21,738 nt of DNA. It comes from CAJXCL01 sp036011265. GTDB taxonomy: Bacteria > Nitrospinota > Nitrospinia > CAJXCL01. Under the pieces are notes generated by a model that worked only from the letters and a program-made list of their open reading frames with translations, had not been told where the DNA came from and did not search any database. The stretch covers positions 1-21,738 of the forward strand of contig DASCNB010000204.1 of assembly GCA_036011265.1 (NCBI GenBank), in the 5' to 3' direction. The position numbers and the translations under genes are program-made. Position 1 is the stretch's first letter; every line of letters begins with the position of its first letter. Below, piece after piece: positions 1 through 7,363 of this stretch.

Positions 1-10
1 TTTGCTTGTT

Positions 11-29
11 CTCCAGGGCGGTAGCCCTA
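11..29 (-). repeat. GC hairpin at the stop codon of the ABC ATPase gene
   Basis: On the minus strand the stop codon TAG runs straight into a hairpin with arms GGGC and GCCC around TACC, followed by TGGAG. The same hairpin with its flank occurs inside dispersed repeat copy A on the plus strand (2387-2404), with one base changed in the loop. No T-run follows, so it is a weak terminator candidate. It is more likely the edge of another repeat copy cut off by the window end. Confidence 0.4.
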
Positions 30-959
30 TTCAGTAGCGGTCCTTGACCGCTTTATGGTTTCAATGAACGAGTCTTCCAGAGATACCTTCAGAGGTTTAA
101 TGGTTTTTATTTTTACCTTATTCTTTCGCAGGAAATCGATTACATTATTAATGTCCCCGGCATGATTGAGAGTAATGAGCAGTTTATTCGCCTCAAGAAA
201 ACTCACTTTTCCCATTTCAGGCGGTATTTCTATGGAACTCTTCTCTGAGTCAGTCTCTATCTCGTACTGGTATTCTTGGGTTGTCAATTCGTCAACAGAA
301 CTAATTTTTATTACTTTCCCCCGGGATAATATACATACAGTGTCCGCGATTGTTTCTACTTCAGACAGCAGGTGGGAGTTAATAATAATAGTTGTCCCTT
401 TACTCTTCATTGATTTTAATATTTTTTTTACTTCAACCTTTCCGATAGCGTCGATACCATCGGTCGGCTCGTCTAAAAAAAGTATTTCCGGGTCGGATAT
501 TAATGCCTGAGCTAATCCTATTCTCTGGATCATGCCTTTTGAGAATTTCATGATTTTTGTGTCCGTCCACTTTTCCATTCCCACAAGTCTTAGCAATTCA
601 TTAGTCCGTTCAGTGATTATGGTTTCATCCAGCGCATAAAGCCTTCCCGTAAATCTTAATAGTTTAGCGGAGGTCAAATGCGATGGGAATGCGGGGTTTT
701 CAGGAAGATAACCTGTTTTTTTTCTGGAAAGCGGATTCTCCGGAGATAAACCTGAAATAAAAGCTTTTCCGGAAGTAATAGGCAATATGCCAAGAAGTAT
801 TTTAAATAAAGTAGTTTTGCCTGCTCCGTTTGGTCCGAGAAGTGCGAAAATATTGCCCTTATTTATGGAGAGGCTTACATTCTCAAGCGCTGGAATTGTT
901 TTACCGAGGTATTTATTGCCATAAATTTTTGTTAAATTTTCCGCTTCAACGACTGTCAT
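27..959 (-). CDS. ABC-2 type transporter ATP-binding protein
   Basis: 310-aa ATPase subunit that would power an ABC-2 type exporter from the cytoplasmic side. Visible motifs: Walker A GPNGAGKTT (about residues 42-50), the Q-loop region GYLPEN (83-88, the CcmA-like form without the usual Gln), a degenerate signature FSKGM (139-143), Walker B ILFLDEP (159-165) and the H-loop His in NSHLLSE (His196). The roughly 100-residue C-terminal extension is typical of the CcmA/COG1131 group. The permease is not in the window and may lie beyond position 1. It is downstream of the radical SAM gene on the same strand with a 72-nt gap, so co-transcription is possible but not shown. The family is certain; the substrate is unknown. 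Confidence 0.93.
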   Translation of the reverse strand: MTVVEAENLTKIYGNKYLGKTIPALENVSLSINKGNIFALLGPNGAGKTTLFKILLGILPITSGKAFISGLSPENPLSRKKTGYLPENPAFPSHLTSAKLLRFTGRLYALDETIITERTNELLRLVGMEKWTDTKIMKFSKGMIQRIGLAQALISDPEILFLDEPTDGIDAIGKVEVKKILKSMKSKGTTIIINSHLLSEVETIADTVCILSRGKVIKISSVDELTTQEYQYEIETDSEKSSIEIPPEMGKVSFLEANKLLITLNHAGDINNVIDFLRKNKVKIKTIKPLKVSLEDSFIETIKRSRTATE

Positions 960-1031
960 TATGAAAAGGGCGCCTCTTAAAAACCACTGTTAAGATATGA
1001 GCTTTTAATGATTTTGCAGGTTTACACGGGA

Positions 1032-2222
1032 TCAAGTTGTAACTTCCTCTTTTTCCTTCTGGGCCTGGATAGGTTCGTAGATACAGTAGGGTTCTTCTTC
1101 GAGGTAATTTCCTTTTTCAAAGTAGGCGCGGGCCCTGCATCCTTCACAAACCTTTTTGTATTCGCAAATACCGCATTTTCCCAACAGAAGGTCAGGGTCT
1201 CGCAAATCCTTAAAAACTTCAGAGTTGTCCCATACCTCTTTAAAAGATTGTTTCAGAATATGACCTGCTTCCACCGGCAGGTATCCGCATGGAAAGACTT
1301 CTCCTTTATGGGACACAAAGCAAATTGAGCTGCCAGCCAAACAGCCTTTGGTCATGGCTGCCATGCCGTGAGTCTTCGGAGTGATTTTAATCCCGTCCTC
1401 CTTTGCCCTCTGCCGCATAATTCTGAAATAATGGGGAGCGCAGGTGGCTTTTGTTTCAATTTTTCTTTCTGTAGAAACATCATAAAACCAGTTCAGTACT
1501 TCCTCGTATTGCTCCGGCGGAAGCATTTGGTCATCGGCTATCTGGACGCCGCATCCAACCGGCACTAACATAAATATATGCAGGGCGACGACTCCAAGCT
1601 CAACAGCGTTGGTGTATAACTGCTTCACTTCATGGACATTGTGATTAGCAATAGTGCTGTTTATCTGCACGCTCATCCCGAGTTTCTGTAATTGCTTTAA
1701 TCCCCGGAGTGCCATGTCAAAAGAACCTGGGAGTTTTCTGAATTCGTCATGGGTTTTGCTGGTTGCCCCGTCAAAACTTATGGATACCCGCTGAATCCCT
1801 GAGTCGACGATTTTTTGTGCTATAGTTTCATCAATCAGTGTCCCATTTGTAGCCAAGGCCAAAGTCAATCCTTTCTCGACGCCATATTTGGCAATATCGA
1901 AAATATCAGAGCGGAAGAGCGGCTCACCTCCGGATAAAACAAGGATAGGTTTTCCCACGCTTGCGATGTTATCGATAAGGTGAAAGGACTGTTCAGTGGT
2001 TAAATCATTCTTCATTAACTCTTTGCTGACATCCAATCGTCGGCAATGAACGCATTCCAGGTTACATCCTGCCGTTGTTTCCCAGAATACAAGCCTGAGC
2101 TGGTTTTTGATATTTTTCATAAAATGAGACGCATGGTGTGATCCTTGCTTTTCATCATTTTTTATCTTGTGAAAAACTTCTTTTATTGTCGCGTCTTTCG
2201 GGTGTCCGGAATTATGATTCAT
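1032..2222 (-). CDS. ahbD: Radical SAM/SPASM protein, AhbD/NirJ-like (haem biosynthesis)
   Basis: 396-aa radical SAM enzyme. The 4Fe-4S/SAM motif CNLECVHC is at residues 53-60 (C-x3-C-x2-C). A C-terminal SPASM-type region carries Cys in GCLAG, FPCGYLP, KCGICEYKKVCEGC and the final EEPYC. The order GCLAG...CFVSHKGEVFPCGYLP...CEYKKVCEGCRARA resembles AhbD (Fe-coproporphyrin III to haem b by oxidative decarboxylation in the sirohaem-dependent pathway) and the related NirJ of haem d1 synthesis. I favour AhbD because no other nir genes are present, but this is inference. The start is supported by an AGGAG six bases upstream of the ATG. The first 40 residues are charged and resemble the N-terminal extension of this family. 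No other haem gene is in the window. It ends in TGA. Confidence 0.8.
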   Translation of the reverse strand: MNHNSGHPKDATIKEVFHKIKNDEKQGSHHASHFMKNIKNQLRLVFWETTAGCNLECVHCRRLDVSKELMKNDLTTEQSFHLIDNIASVGKPILVLSGGEPLFRSDIFDIAKYGVEKGLTLALATNGTLIDETIAQKIVDSGIQRVSISFDGATSKTHDEFRKLPGSFDMALRGLKQLQKLGMSVQINSTIANHNVHEVKQLYTNAVELGVVALHIFMLVPVGCGVQIADDQMLPPEQYEEVLNWFYDVSTERKIETKATCAPHYFRIMRQRAKEDGIKITPKTHGMAAMTKGCLAGSSICFVSHKGEVFPCGYLPVEAGHILKQSFKEVWDNSEVFKDLRDPDLLLGKCGICEYKKVCEGCRARAYFEKGNYLEEEPYCIYEPIQAQKEKEEVTT

Positions 2223-2280
2223 CTAAATCTCCTTTATTCGTGCATATTAGCGTAATTAGTGGTTAAAAGATAATATCATA

Positions 2281-2545
2281 AGCGGCAAGTTGCCGCAATC
2301 ACAGTTTGGTAAGGAAAACCGAATTGGACGGTTTCCGAAGGAAAGCCGCCCGAAGGGTTGAGGCCATGGATGGCCGATAATCAATCAGGGCTTCCGCCCT
2401 GGAGTATCAGTAAAAAATCATTCAGAGCTTTGCATAAGCCGCTCTAAAAAAACAAAAGCTAAGCTTTGCATAAGGCGTTGTAAAAGACAAAAACCAAACT
2501 GCGACTAAAAAAACAAGAACTAACACCGTCTAAAAAAAGTTTTTG
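2281..2545 (+). repeat. Dispersed structured repeat, copy A (longest)
   Basis: Intergenic element in the gap between the divergent ahbD-like and transporter genes. From 5' to 3' it shows: a 7-bp hairpin GCGGCAA/TTGCCGC (2282-2296); a second hairpin around GGTAAGGAAAACC; a third, CGGTTTCC/GGAAAGCCG with a GAA loop; the conserved 55-nt core (2308-2362); GGCC/GGCC (2362-2375); and CAGGGC/GCCCTG (2386-2401) enclosed by GATA/TATC. A downstream block (2458-2515) shares a 17-mer (16 of 17) and an identical 25-nt stretch (2491-2515) with copy C (20626-20642 and 20658-20682). Motifs of the form CTAAAAAAA recur three times at 2443-2537. It has no coding potential. Confidence 0.85.
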
Positions 2546-2602
2546 CTGTCTAATAACATATGACTCAAATTTTTCCTTAATCTATTTGTATCAAGTAGGT
2601 AA

Positions 2603-2632
2603 TTGACTTAATATTCCCTTTTTGTTTAAACT
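2603..2632 (+). promoter_or_regulatory. Possible sigma-70 type promoter for the NSS transporter gene
   Basis: TTGACT (2603-2608) and TAAACT (2627-2632) are separated by 18 nt, and the ATG follows nine bases later at 2642. There is no Shine-Dalgarno sequence ahead of the ATG, so the transcript would be nearly leaderless. The match is modest and could be chance in AT-rich DNA. Confidence 0.3.
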
Positions 2633-2641
2633 AAACGCATC

Positions 2642-3997
2642 ATGAGCAACTCTGAAAAAATAAGAGGCACATGGGGTTCCCGCGTGGGGTTTGTTATCGC
2701 GGCGGCAGGATCAGCTATCGGGCTCGGAAACATCTGGAAATTTCCTTATATTGCTGGTCAGAACGGAGGCGGGGCCTTTGTGATGGTGTATCTTATATGT
2801 ATTGCTTTAATAGGACTCCCCATTATGTTAGCAGAATTTACTATTGGAAGGAAAACGCATAAGAACCCTGTCGGAGCATATAGAGATATCCACCCGCAGG
2901 GTCTATGGTTTCTTGTCGGCGGCATGGGTGTTTTAGCAGGATTTATGATTTTGTCTTTCTATAGCGTGGTTGCAGGCTGGACAATTGCGTATGTTTTTAA
3001 ATCCATCTTTATGTCGGTAACCCAATTTGAAACCGCCTCTGAAGCCGGTAAATATTTCGGCCAATTTGCCGCGAATCCCTACGAAGCGTTAATTTTCCAT
3101 ACCATATTTATGATCCTTTGCATGTCCATTGTCATTAAGGGCGTTAGGTCAGGGATAGAAAAGTCATGCGATATCCTCATGCCGACACTTCTATTTATAC
3201 TTATATTGCTTGTTATTAGATCACTGACTCTAAAGGGTGCGTGGGCTGGAGTGGTATTTTATTTAAAACCGGAGTTCAGCAAGCTTACTGCCGAGGGAGT
3301 CCTGGTGGCATTGGGCCACGCTTTTTTCTCTTTAAGTTTAGGAATGGGTGCAATGATTACTTATGGCAGCTATCTTTCCAAAAAAGAAAACCTGGCGTCT
3401 TCCGCTTTGATAGTTGGCGTTCTTGACACAGTGATTGCCTTATTAGCCGGACTTATGATTTTTCCCGCTGTTTTCGCGATGGGACTGGAACCTTCTGCCG
3501 GTCCGGGTCTGGTGTTTCACGTGTTACCCGCTGTTTTTTCTAAAATGCCGTTTGGGAATATAGTTTCCATCGCCTTTTTTACGCTCCTTGCTATTGCAGC
3601 TATAACGTCAGGTATTTCTCTTCTCGAAGTTGTTGTCTCGTATTTCATTGATGAAATTCACTGGAGCAGGAAAAAAGCGGTTTTGATTGTAGGTGGTGTG
3701 ATTTTTATCCTTGGAATTCCATCAGCCCTTTCTTTTGGCGCATTTGGCGAGTACAAGCTTTTTGGCATGAACTTTTTCGATATTGTTGACCACATAGCTT
3801 CCAATTATCTGTTGCCCCTGGGGGGGATGCTGATCTGCGTTTTTGTAGCTTGGGTCTGGGGTCCAAAACCTGCCCTGGAAGAAATACATTTAGGCGAACA
3901 TAAATTTCCGTTTGCCGCTGGCTGGGTATTCCTGGTTAAATATATTTCTCCCGTTGCGGTAGGAATCATATTAATTGCAAAATTAATGGGTAAGTAA
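2642..3997 (+). CDS. Sodium-dependent NSS (SNF) family transporter
   Basis: 451-aa inner-membrane symporter of the neurotransmitter:sodium symporter family (LeuT/MhsT fold), expected to import an amino acid or related compound with Na+. TM1 has the typical broken helix GSAIGLGNIWKFPY (residues 23-36), followed by the NGGGAF signature (41-46) and TM2 ending in EFTIGR. About 11-12 hydrophobic segments follow; length matches bacterial family members. Later landmarks include FFSLSLGMGAMITYGSYL (Na+-site region of TM6-7) and ITSGISLLEVVVSYF. The next gene, larC, follows after 34 nt on the same strand, so the two may be co-transcribed. The substrate cannot be read from sequence. No Shine-Dalgarno is visible. 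Confidence 0.93.
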   Translation: MSNSEKIRGTWGSRVGFVIAAAGSAIGLGNIWKFPYIAGQNGGGAFVMVYLICIALIGLPIMLAEFTIGRKTHKNPVGAYRDIHPQGLWFLVGGMGVLAGFMILSFYSVVAGWTIAYVFKSIFMSVTQFETASEAGKYFGQFAANPYEALIFHTIFMILCMSIVIKGVRSGIEKSCDILMPTLLFILILLVIRSLTLKGAWAGVVFYLKPEFSKLTAEGVLVALGHAFFSLSLGMGAMITYGSYLSKKENLASSALIVGVLDTVIALLAGLMIFPAVFAMGLEPSAGPGLVFHVLPAVFSKMPFGNIVSIAFFTLLAIAAITSGISLLEVVVSYFIDEIHWSRKKAVLIVGGVIFILGIPSALSFGAFGEYKLFGMNFFDIVDHIASNYLLPLGGMLICVFVAWVWGPKPALEEIHLGEHKFPFAAGWVFLVKYISPVAVGIILIAKLMGK

Positions 3998-4001
3998 AAT
4001 A

Positions 4002-4021
4002 ATTATTTAATCAGTGTAATC
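4002..4021 (+). repeat. GATTAC-family repeat ahead of larC
   Basis: ATTATTTAATCAGTGTAATC is identical over 20 nt to 17125-17144 upstream of prpB. It belongs to the same family as the units flanking the GxxExxY gene (16664-16703, 17115-17166). It ends 10 nt before the larC ATG, in the place where a Shine-Dalgarno would be expected; none is seen. Confidence 0.75.
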
Positions 4022-4031
4022 AAACTTTATT

Positions 4032-5213
4032 ATGAAAATAGCATTTTTTGACTGTTTTTCAGGAATCAGCGGGGATATGGTTTTAGGAGCTCTGACTGAT
4101 CTTAGCGATGACCCTTCTTTTCTTCAAGAAGAGCTTAAAAAACTTGACCTGAAAGGTTATTCAATCTCACATAAAAAAGTTAAGCGTGGAGTTATTCAAG
4201 CCACAAAAGTTGATGTTAAAGTAACAGAAAAAAAATCCTCTAAAAAAAATCTGAAAAGCATTATTTCCATTATTGAAAATAGCGACCTCGCGAAAAAAAT
4301 TAAAAATGACTCTACAAAGATATTTCGCCGACTGGCAGAAGCAGAAGCAAAGGTTCATGGGACGACTATTGAAAAAGTCCATTTCCATGAAGTCGGAGCA
4401 ATCGACTCTATTGTAGACATAGTGGGTTCCGTTATCGGAATCCATCATTTAAGTATTTCTAAAATAGTTTCGTCATCCATTAATACCGGTAGTGGATTTG
4501 TGAAATGTGATCATGGAACTCTTCCTGTTCCTGCTCCGGCTGTTGTGGAAATTTTAAGAGGGGTTTCCTGTTTTTCGTCTGGTGTTCAACAGGAGTTGAC
4601 CACTCCCACGGGAGCGGCCATTATCACGACTTTAGCCGATGAATTTGCTTCTCTACCTAATTTAAAAATAGAGAGGGCAGGGTACGGAGCGGGAGGTATT
4701 GATCTAAAAGAGATGCCTAATGCTTTAAGAATAATATTAGGAGAACATTCGATTGCAAGCGAGTCAAAAGAGGAAATCTTTGTATTAGAAACAAATATCG
4801 ATGATATGAATCCGGAATTTTATGATGTTGTAATGGAAAAGCTTTTTCAAGCGGGAGCAGTGGATGTTTTTCTTACCCCTATCATAATGAAAAAAAATCG
4901 TCCTGCTACAAAACTTTCCGTATTAACACAACAGCAAAATGTTGAAATGCTTGCAAACGAGGTTTTAAAAAATACCACAACTTTTGGTGTCCGGTTTTAC
5001 CCGGTTGGAAGAGTGATGCTTGAAAGAGAGTTTCAGGAGATTGAAACCGCATTCGGTAAAGTGAAAGTAAAAATTGGGAAAAGTGATGGTGAGATTTGCC
5101 ACATATCTCCTGAGTACGAGCAGTGTAAAAATTTTTCCAAAGAACAGGGAATCCCCATAAAAAAAGTTTACGAAGAGATTCAGAAAACCGTTAGTAAAAT
5201 TTTTAATCACTAA
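4032..5213 (+). CDS. larC: Nickel-pincer cofactor biosynthesis protein LarC
   Basis: 393-aa single-ORF LarC (former DUF111), the CTP-dependent cyclometallase that inserts nickel into the pyridinium dithiocarboxylate cofactor used by lactate racemase and other LarA-type enzymes. Seen: N-terminal FDCFSGISGDM (residues 6-16), HFHEVGAIDSIVDIVG (about 117-132), TPTGAAI, and a C-terminal domain with NIDDMNPEFYDVVMEKLFQAG. Length is normal, and there is no frameshift of the type known for lactobacillar larC1/larC2. larA, larB and larE are not in the window. It follows the NSS transporter by 34 nt. There is no Shine-Dalgarno; the start is fixed by the conserved N-terminus. Its last 19 codons resemble a fragment at 13921-13980. 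Confidence 0.93.
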   Translation: MKIAFFDCFSGISGDMVLGALTDLSDDPSFLQEELKKLDLKGYSISHKKVKRGVIQATKVDVKVTEKKSSKKNLKSIISIIENSDLAKKIKNDSTKIFRRLAEAEAKVHGTTIEKVHFHEVGAIDSIVDIVGSVIGIHHLSISKIVSSSINTGSGFVKCDHGTLPVPAPAVVEILRGVSCFSSGVQQELTTPTGAAIITTLADEFASLPNLKIERAGYGAGGIDLKEMPNALRIILGEHSIASESKEEIFVLETNIDDMNPEFYDVVMEKLFQAGAVDVFLTPIIMKKNRPATKLSVLTQQQNVEMLANEVLKNTTTFGVRFYPVGRVMLEREFQEIETAFGKVKVKIGKSDGEICHISPEYEQCKNFSKEQGIPIKKVYEEIQKTVSKIFNH

Positions 5214-5268
5214 CCCGGCTGAGCATTTTCATGGATTAGTGCAAAATTACTAATAATATTAAAATTAG

Positions 5269-5449
5269 CAGTTCGCTACTGGTTTAGTTGGCCAGTCCTT
5301 GGTGATCGGCAAACTACTAATAAATTACTAATTTCTACTAAATTAGTAATTTAAGTATAATTTGTTGAAATATTATGACTTCGCTGCTGATTTGTTTGGG
5401 TAGCTTTTTGATTGTTGGTAAGCTACTAATTTATGCTAAATTAGTAGTT
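5269..5449 (+). repeat. Degenerate tandem repeat carrying two AT-rich palindromes
   Basis: Two related units of about 70-85 bp (5269-5352 and 5379-5449) share TTCGCTRCTG, a TTTGGTTGG-like stretch and AAGCTACTAAT-type ends. Each ends in a strong inverted repeat. The first has a perfect 14-bp arm, TAAATTACTAATTT (5321-5334), with its complement at 5340-5353 and a 5-nt loop. The second has CTACTAATTTA (5423-5433) with its complement at 5437-5447 and a 3-nt loop. There is no coding potential and no T-rich terminator tail. Confidence 0.7.
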
Positions 5450-5608
5450 ATCATGTGATGCATTGAGATATAACCACTTTAGTTATGAAAATTCCTGAAA
5501 AAGCGCCTGTTGAGACATGTCCTTTACAGGTGCATAGAGGACCTTCAAAAGAAACTTGAAAAATCTTGAAGTAATCGAGAAGCCAATTTATTGATGCCAA
5601 ACATGTAA

Positions 5609-5893
5609 AGAATTAAAGTATCAGTTTCTAAGGCATATAAAGTTAAGCCGACTTTATTGTGTGGAATAAAAAGAGGTGAGACTAATGAAGCAAGAAATAT
5701 CGCAATTTTTTAGCAAGGAGATTGAGGTGTGATTCTCTGAAAGCGATAGGAAAGGAGTTTAATATTACCAGCTACAGCAGTTTAAGCACTATTATTGAAC
5801 GTATGAAAACAAATATAGAGAGAAATAAAAAATAGTGAAACAACATATAGAAAAGATGATAAGTGAAATCAATTGAGCCATGAGCATACTTGA
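5609..5893 (+). pseudogene. 3' remnant of a RAYT (Y1 transposase) gene, DnaA-like C-terminal domain
   Basis: Decayed C-terminus of a REP-associated tyrosine transposase of the type that ends in a DnaA domain IV-like helix-turn-helix. Frame one (5612-5713) reads KVKPTLLCGIKRGETNEARN and stops just after a T-run. The next frame (to 5835) continues LARRLRCDSLKAIGKEF then NITSYSSLSTIIERMK and ends in TAG. A third frame reads VKQHIEKMISEIN, and a fourth reads SHEHT then TGA (5876-5893). Joined, these match the usual order of that domain, so at least three frameshifts have accumulated. The HUH nuclease part is missing upstream; 5450-5608 shows nothing I recognise. The remnant ends beside ACTTGACCTC, which pairs with TCAAGT at the start of the RAYT fragment at 13430. 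Confidence 0.7.
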
Positions 5894-5940
5894 CCTCTTT
5901 TCTAACCTCAAACTATGACCAAAAATAAAGGTGGCTTGCT

Positions 5941-7347
5941 ATGAACAAATTAAAATTGATTCCCACACTCATATGCCTTGGTGTCTATAGTTGGGCATAT
6001 GCCTCATCGACTACACCGTCTACTTTTAATGTTCCTAATGTGGCTCCTGGTGTCTCATTTCATATTACATCAATTGATTTTAAACTTCTCACGCAATTAA
6101 CTAGTCCTCATAAGCAAATGTATGCTAATGGCAAGCAACAGCTCAATTTTTCAATTCGAGCGACAGGCTGCGACGCCAAAAATTTTAAAAATGGCATGTG
6201 TGCAAAAGGCACTTCTATTTCTTTGTCTAAGGATAAAATAAGACAGGATGTGCAAATTCATTATGAATATATAGGCGGTACAAATACGCAAGGTTATGTG
6301 TCAATTAGTCCAATCCCAATAACAAGCACGGGGGGTAGTGTGCCGAAAGTCACTACTGTACCAAATCAATATATAGCCGGCAGCTATGAATATCCTCTAG
6401 GATCAAATTCTTCTACCCAAACACAGTTGCGTGAGTTTGGTGCTAGTAACATAAACAGCGGTAGTAGCAATATATTATCGGTATATATTGCTATTCCTAT
6501 CTCACAAAAAAAAGCAGGGTACGTAAATCTTGAGGCTTGCTATGATGTTAACAAGGCAGGTCAAGATTGTACTGCTTATGCACAAAAAATCGATATTTTA
6601 CAATTGCCTGACACCTTTGAGAGTGATGGCTTGCGCATATCAAGCTCACCTGATACAGGAGCGCCTAAATATCCAAGCAGTTGTGGGTCTAAACGAGAGT
6701 CTACTGGTGGACAGGAAACATGGACACGGGTAAAGCTGTCGAAGATTACAAGTAAGAATAAGCAGTATGAGCCCGTTAAAGTGATGAAAGCTCAATTTAG
6801 CAATAATACTAACGCACTTCCTATAGGTAAAGTAACACTATACGATACTATTGTACTTTTTGACGAACCTAAAAGGTTTACTTGGTATACCTCACAATAT
6901 CAATATTGGAGTGATACTACTCTTTTAATGATAGCAGAAGGTGGTGTCAATCAAAATCTTTATAAGCAATTCCAAGCTTGGTGGCCTATCCCCACCTGGA
7001 GTTATTTAGATGGAAATTCTAAAAACTGTGGTGGCAAAATTAAAAATGCTTGGCCATTAGGTCCAGTATCTCAATCTATACAAGGTGCAAACAGCAGTAA
7101 TAAACAAAACCCTTACGATGTAACGCGTGAATTTGCGGTTCAAAATCCCACAGATGTGACTAGCGATAAGACACTTTATCTAAAAGTGTCTGGTATCGAT
7201 CAATATGGGAATCCTTTTACGAATGTGCCAGTTACCTTAAAAGCCTATCGATGTAGTACACAGATTAGATTTGGTGCTGTTGGTAATACTGGCGCCGTTG
7301 ATGGTAATCAAAGCCCATGTAATACATCAAATACACAATCAAATTAG
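5941..7347 (+). CDS. Exported Cys-containing protein, partner of the RHS protein
   Basis: 468-aa protein of unknown function. A Sec signal peptide is clear (MNKLKLIPTLICLGVYSWAYA, cleavage near residue 21-22). The mature part is polar, rich in Ser, Thr, Asn, Gln and Tyr, with eight cysteines that could form disulfides, and probably folds as beta-sandwich or repeat modules. The C-terminal segment DKTLYLKVSGIDQYGNPFTN resembles an Ig-like strand pattern. The ATG has AGGTGG seven bases upstream. The RHS gene starts 16 nt after its stop, so the two are almost certainly one transcript. Codon choice and amino-acid composition differ from the resident genes on both sides and suggest transfer, possibly from a gammaproteobacterium; that origin is a guess. 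I do not recognise a family. Confidence 0.8.
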   Translation: MNKLKLIPTLICLGVYSWAYASSTTPSTFNVPNVAPGVSFHITSIDFKLLTQLTSPHKQMYANGKQQLNFSIRATGCDAKNFKNGMCAKGTSISLSKDKIRQDVQIHYEYIGGTNTQGYVSISPIPITSTGGSVPKVTTVPNQYIAGSYEYPLGSNSSTQTQLREFGASNINSGSSNILSVYIAIPISQKKAGYVNLEACYDVNKAGQDCTAYAQKIDILQLPDTFESDGLRISSSPDTGAPKYPSSCGSKRESTGGQETWTRVKLSKITSKNKQYEPVKVMKAQFSNNTNALPIGKVTLYDTIVLFDEPKRFTWYTSQYQYWSDTTLLMIAEGGVNQNLYKQFQAWWPIPTWSYLDGNSKNCGGKIKNAWPLGPVSQSIQGANSSNKQNPYDVTREFAVQNPTDVTSDKTLYLKVSGIDQYGNPFTNVPVTLKAYRCSTQIRFGAVGNTGAVDGNQSPCNTSNTQSN

Positions 7348-7363
7348 ACCTCGGAGAAGCATT

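Noticed and set aside
166..510. Plus-strand ORF opposite the ABC ATPase
   Set aside because: Shadow of the ATPase gene, with no independent start signal or family features.
5269..5449. CRISPR array
   Set aside because: Only two degenerate units, palindromes internal to each unit, no regular spacers and no cas genes.
7271..7363. Upstream start for the RHS protein
   Set aside because: It overlaps the end of the preceding gene, lacks a ribosome-binding site and would bury the signal peptide that begins at 7364.
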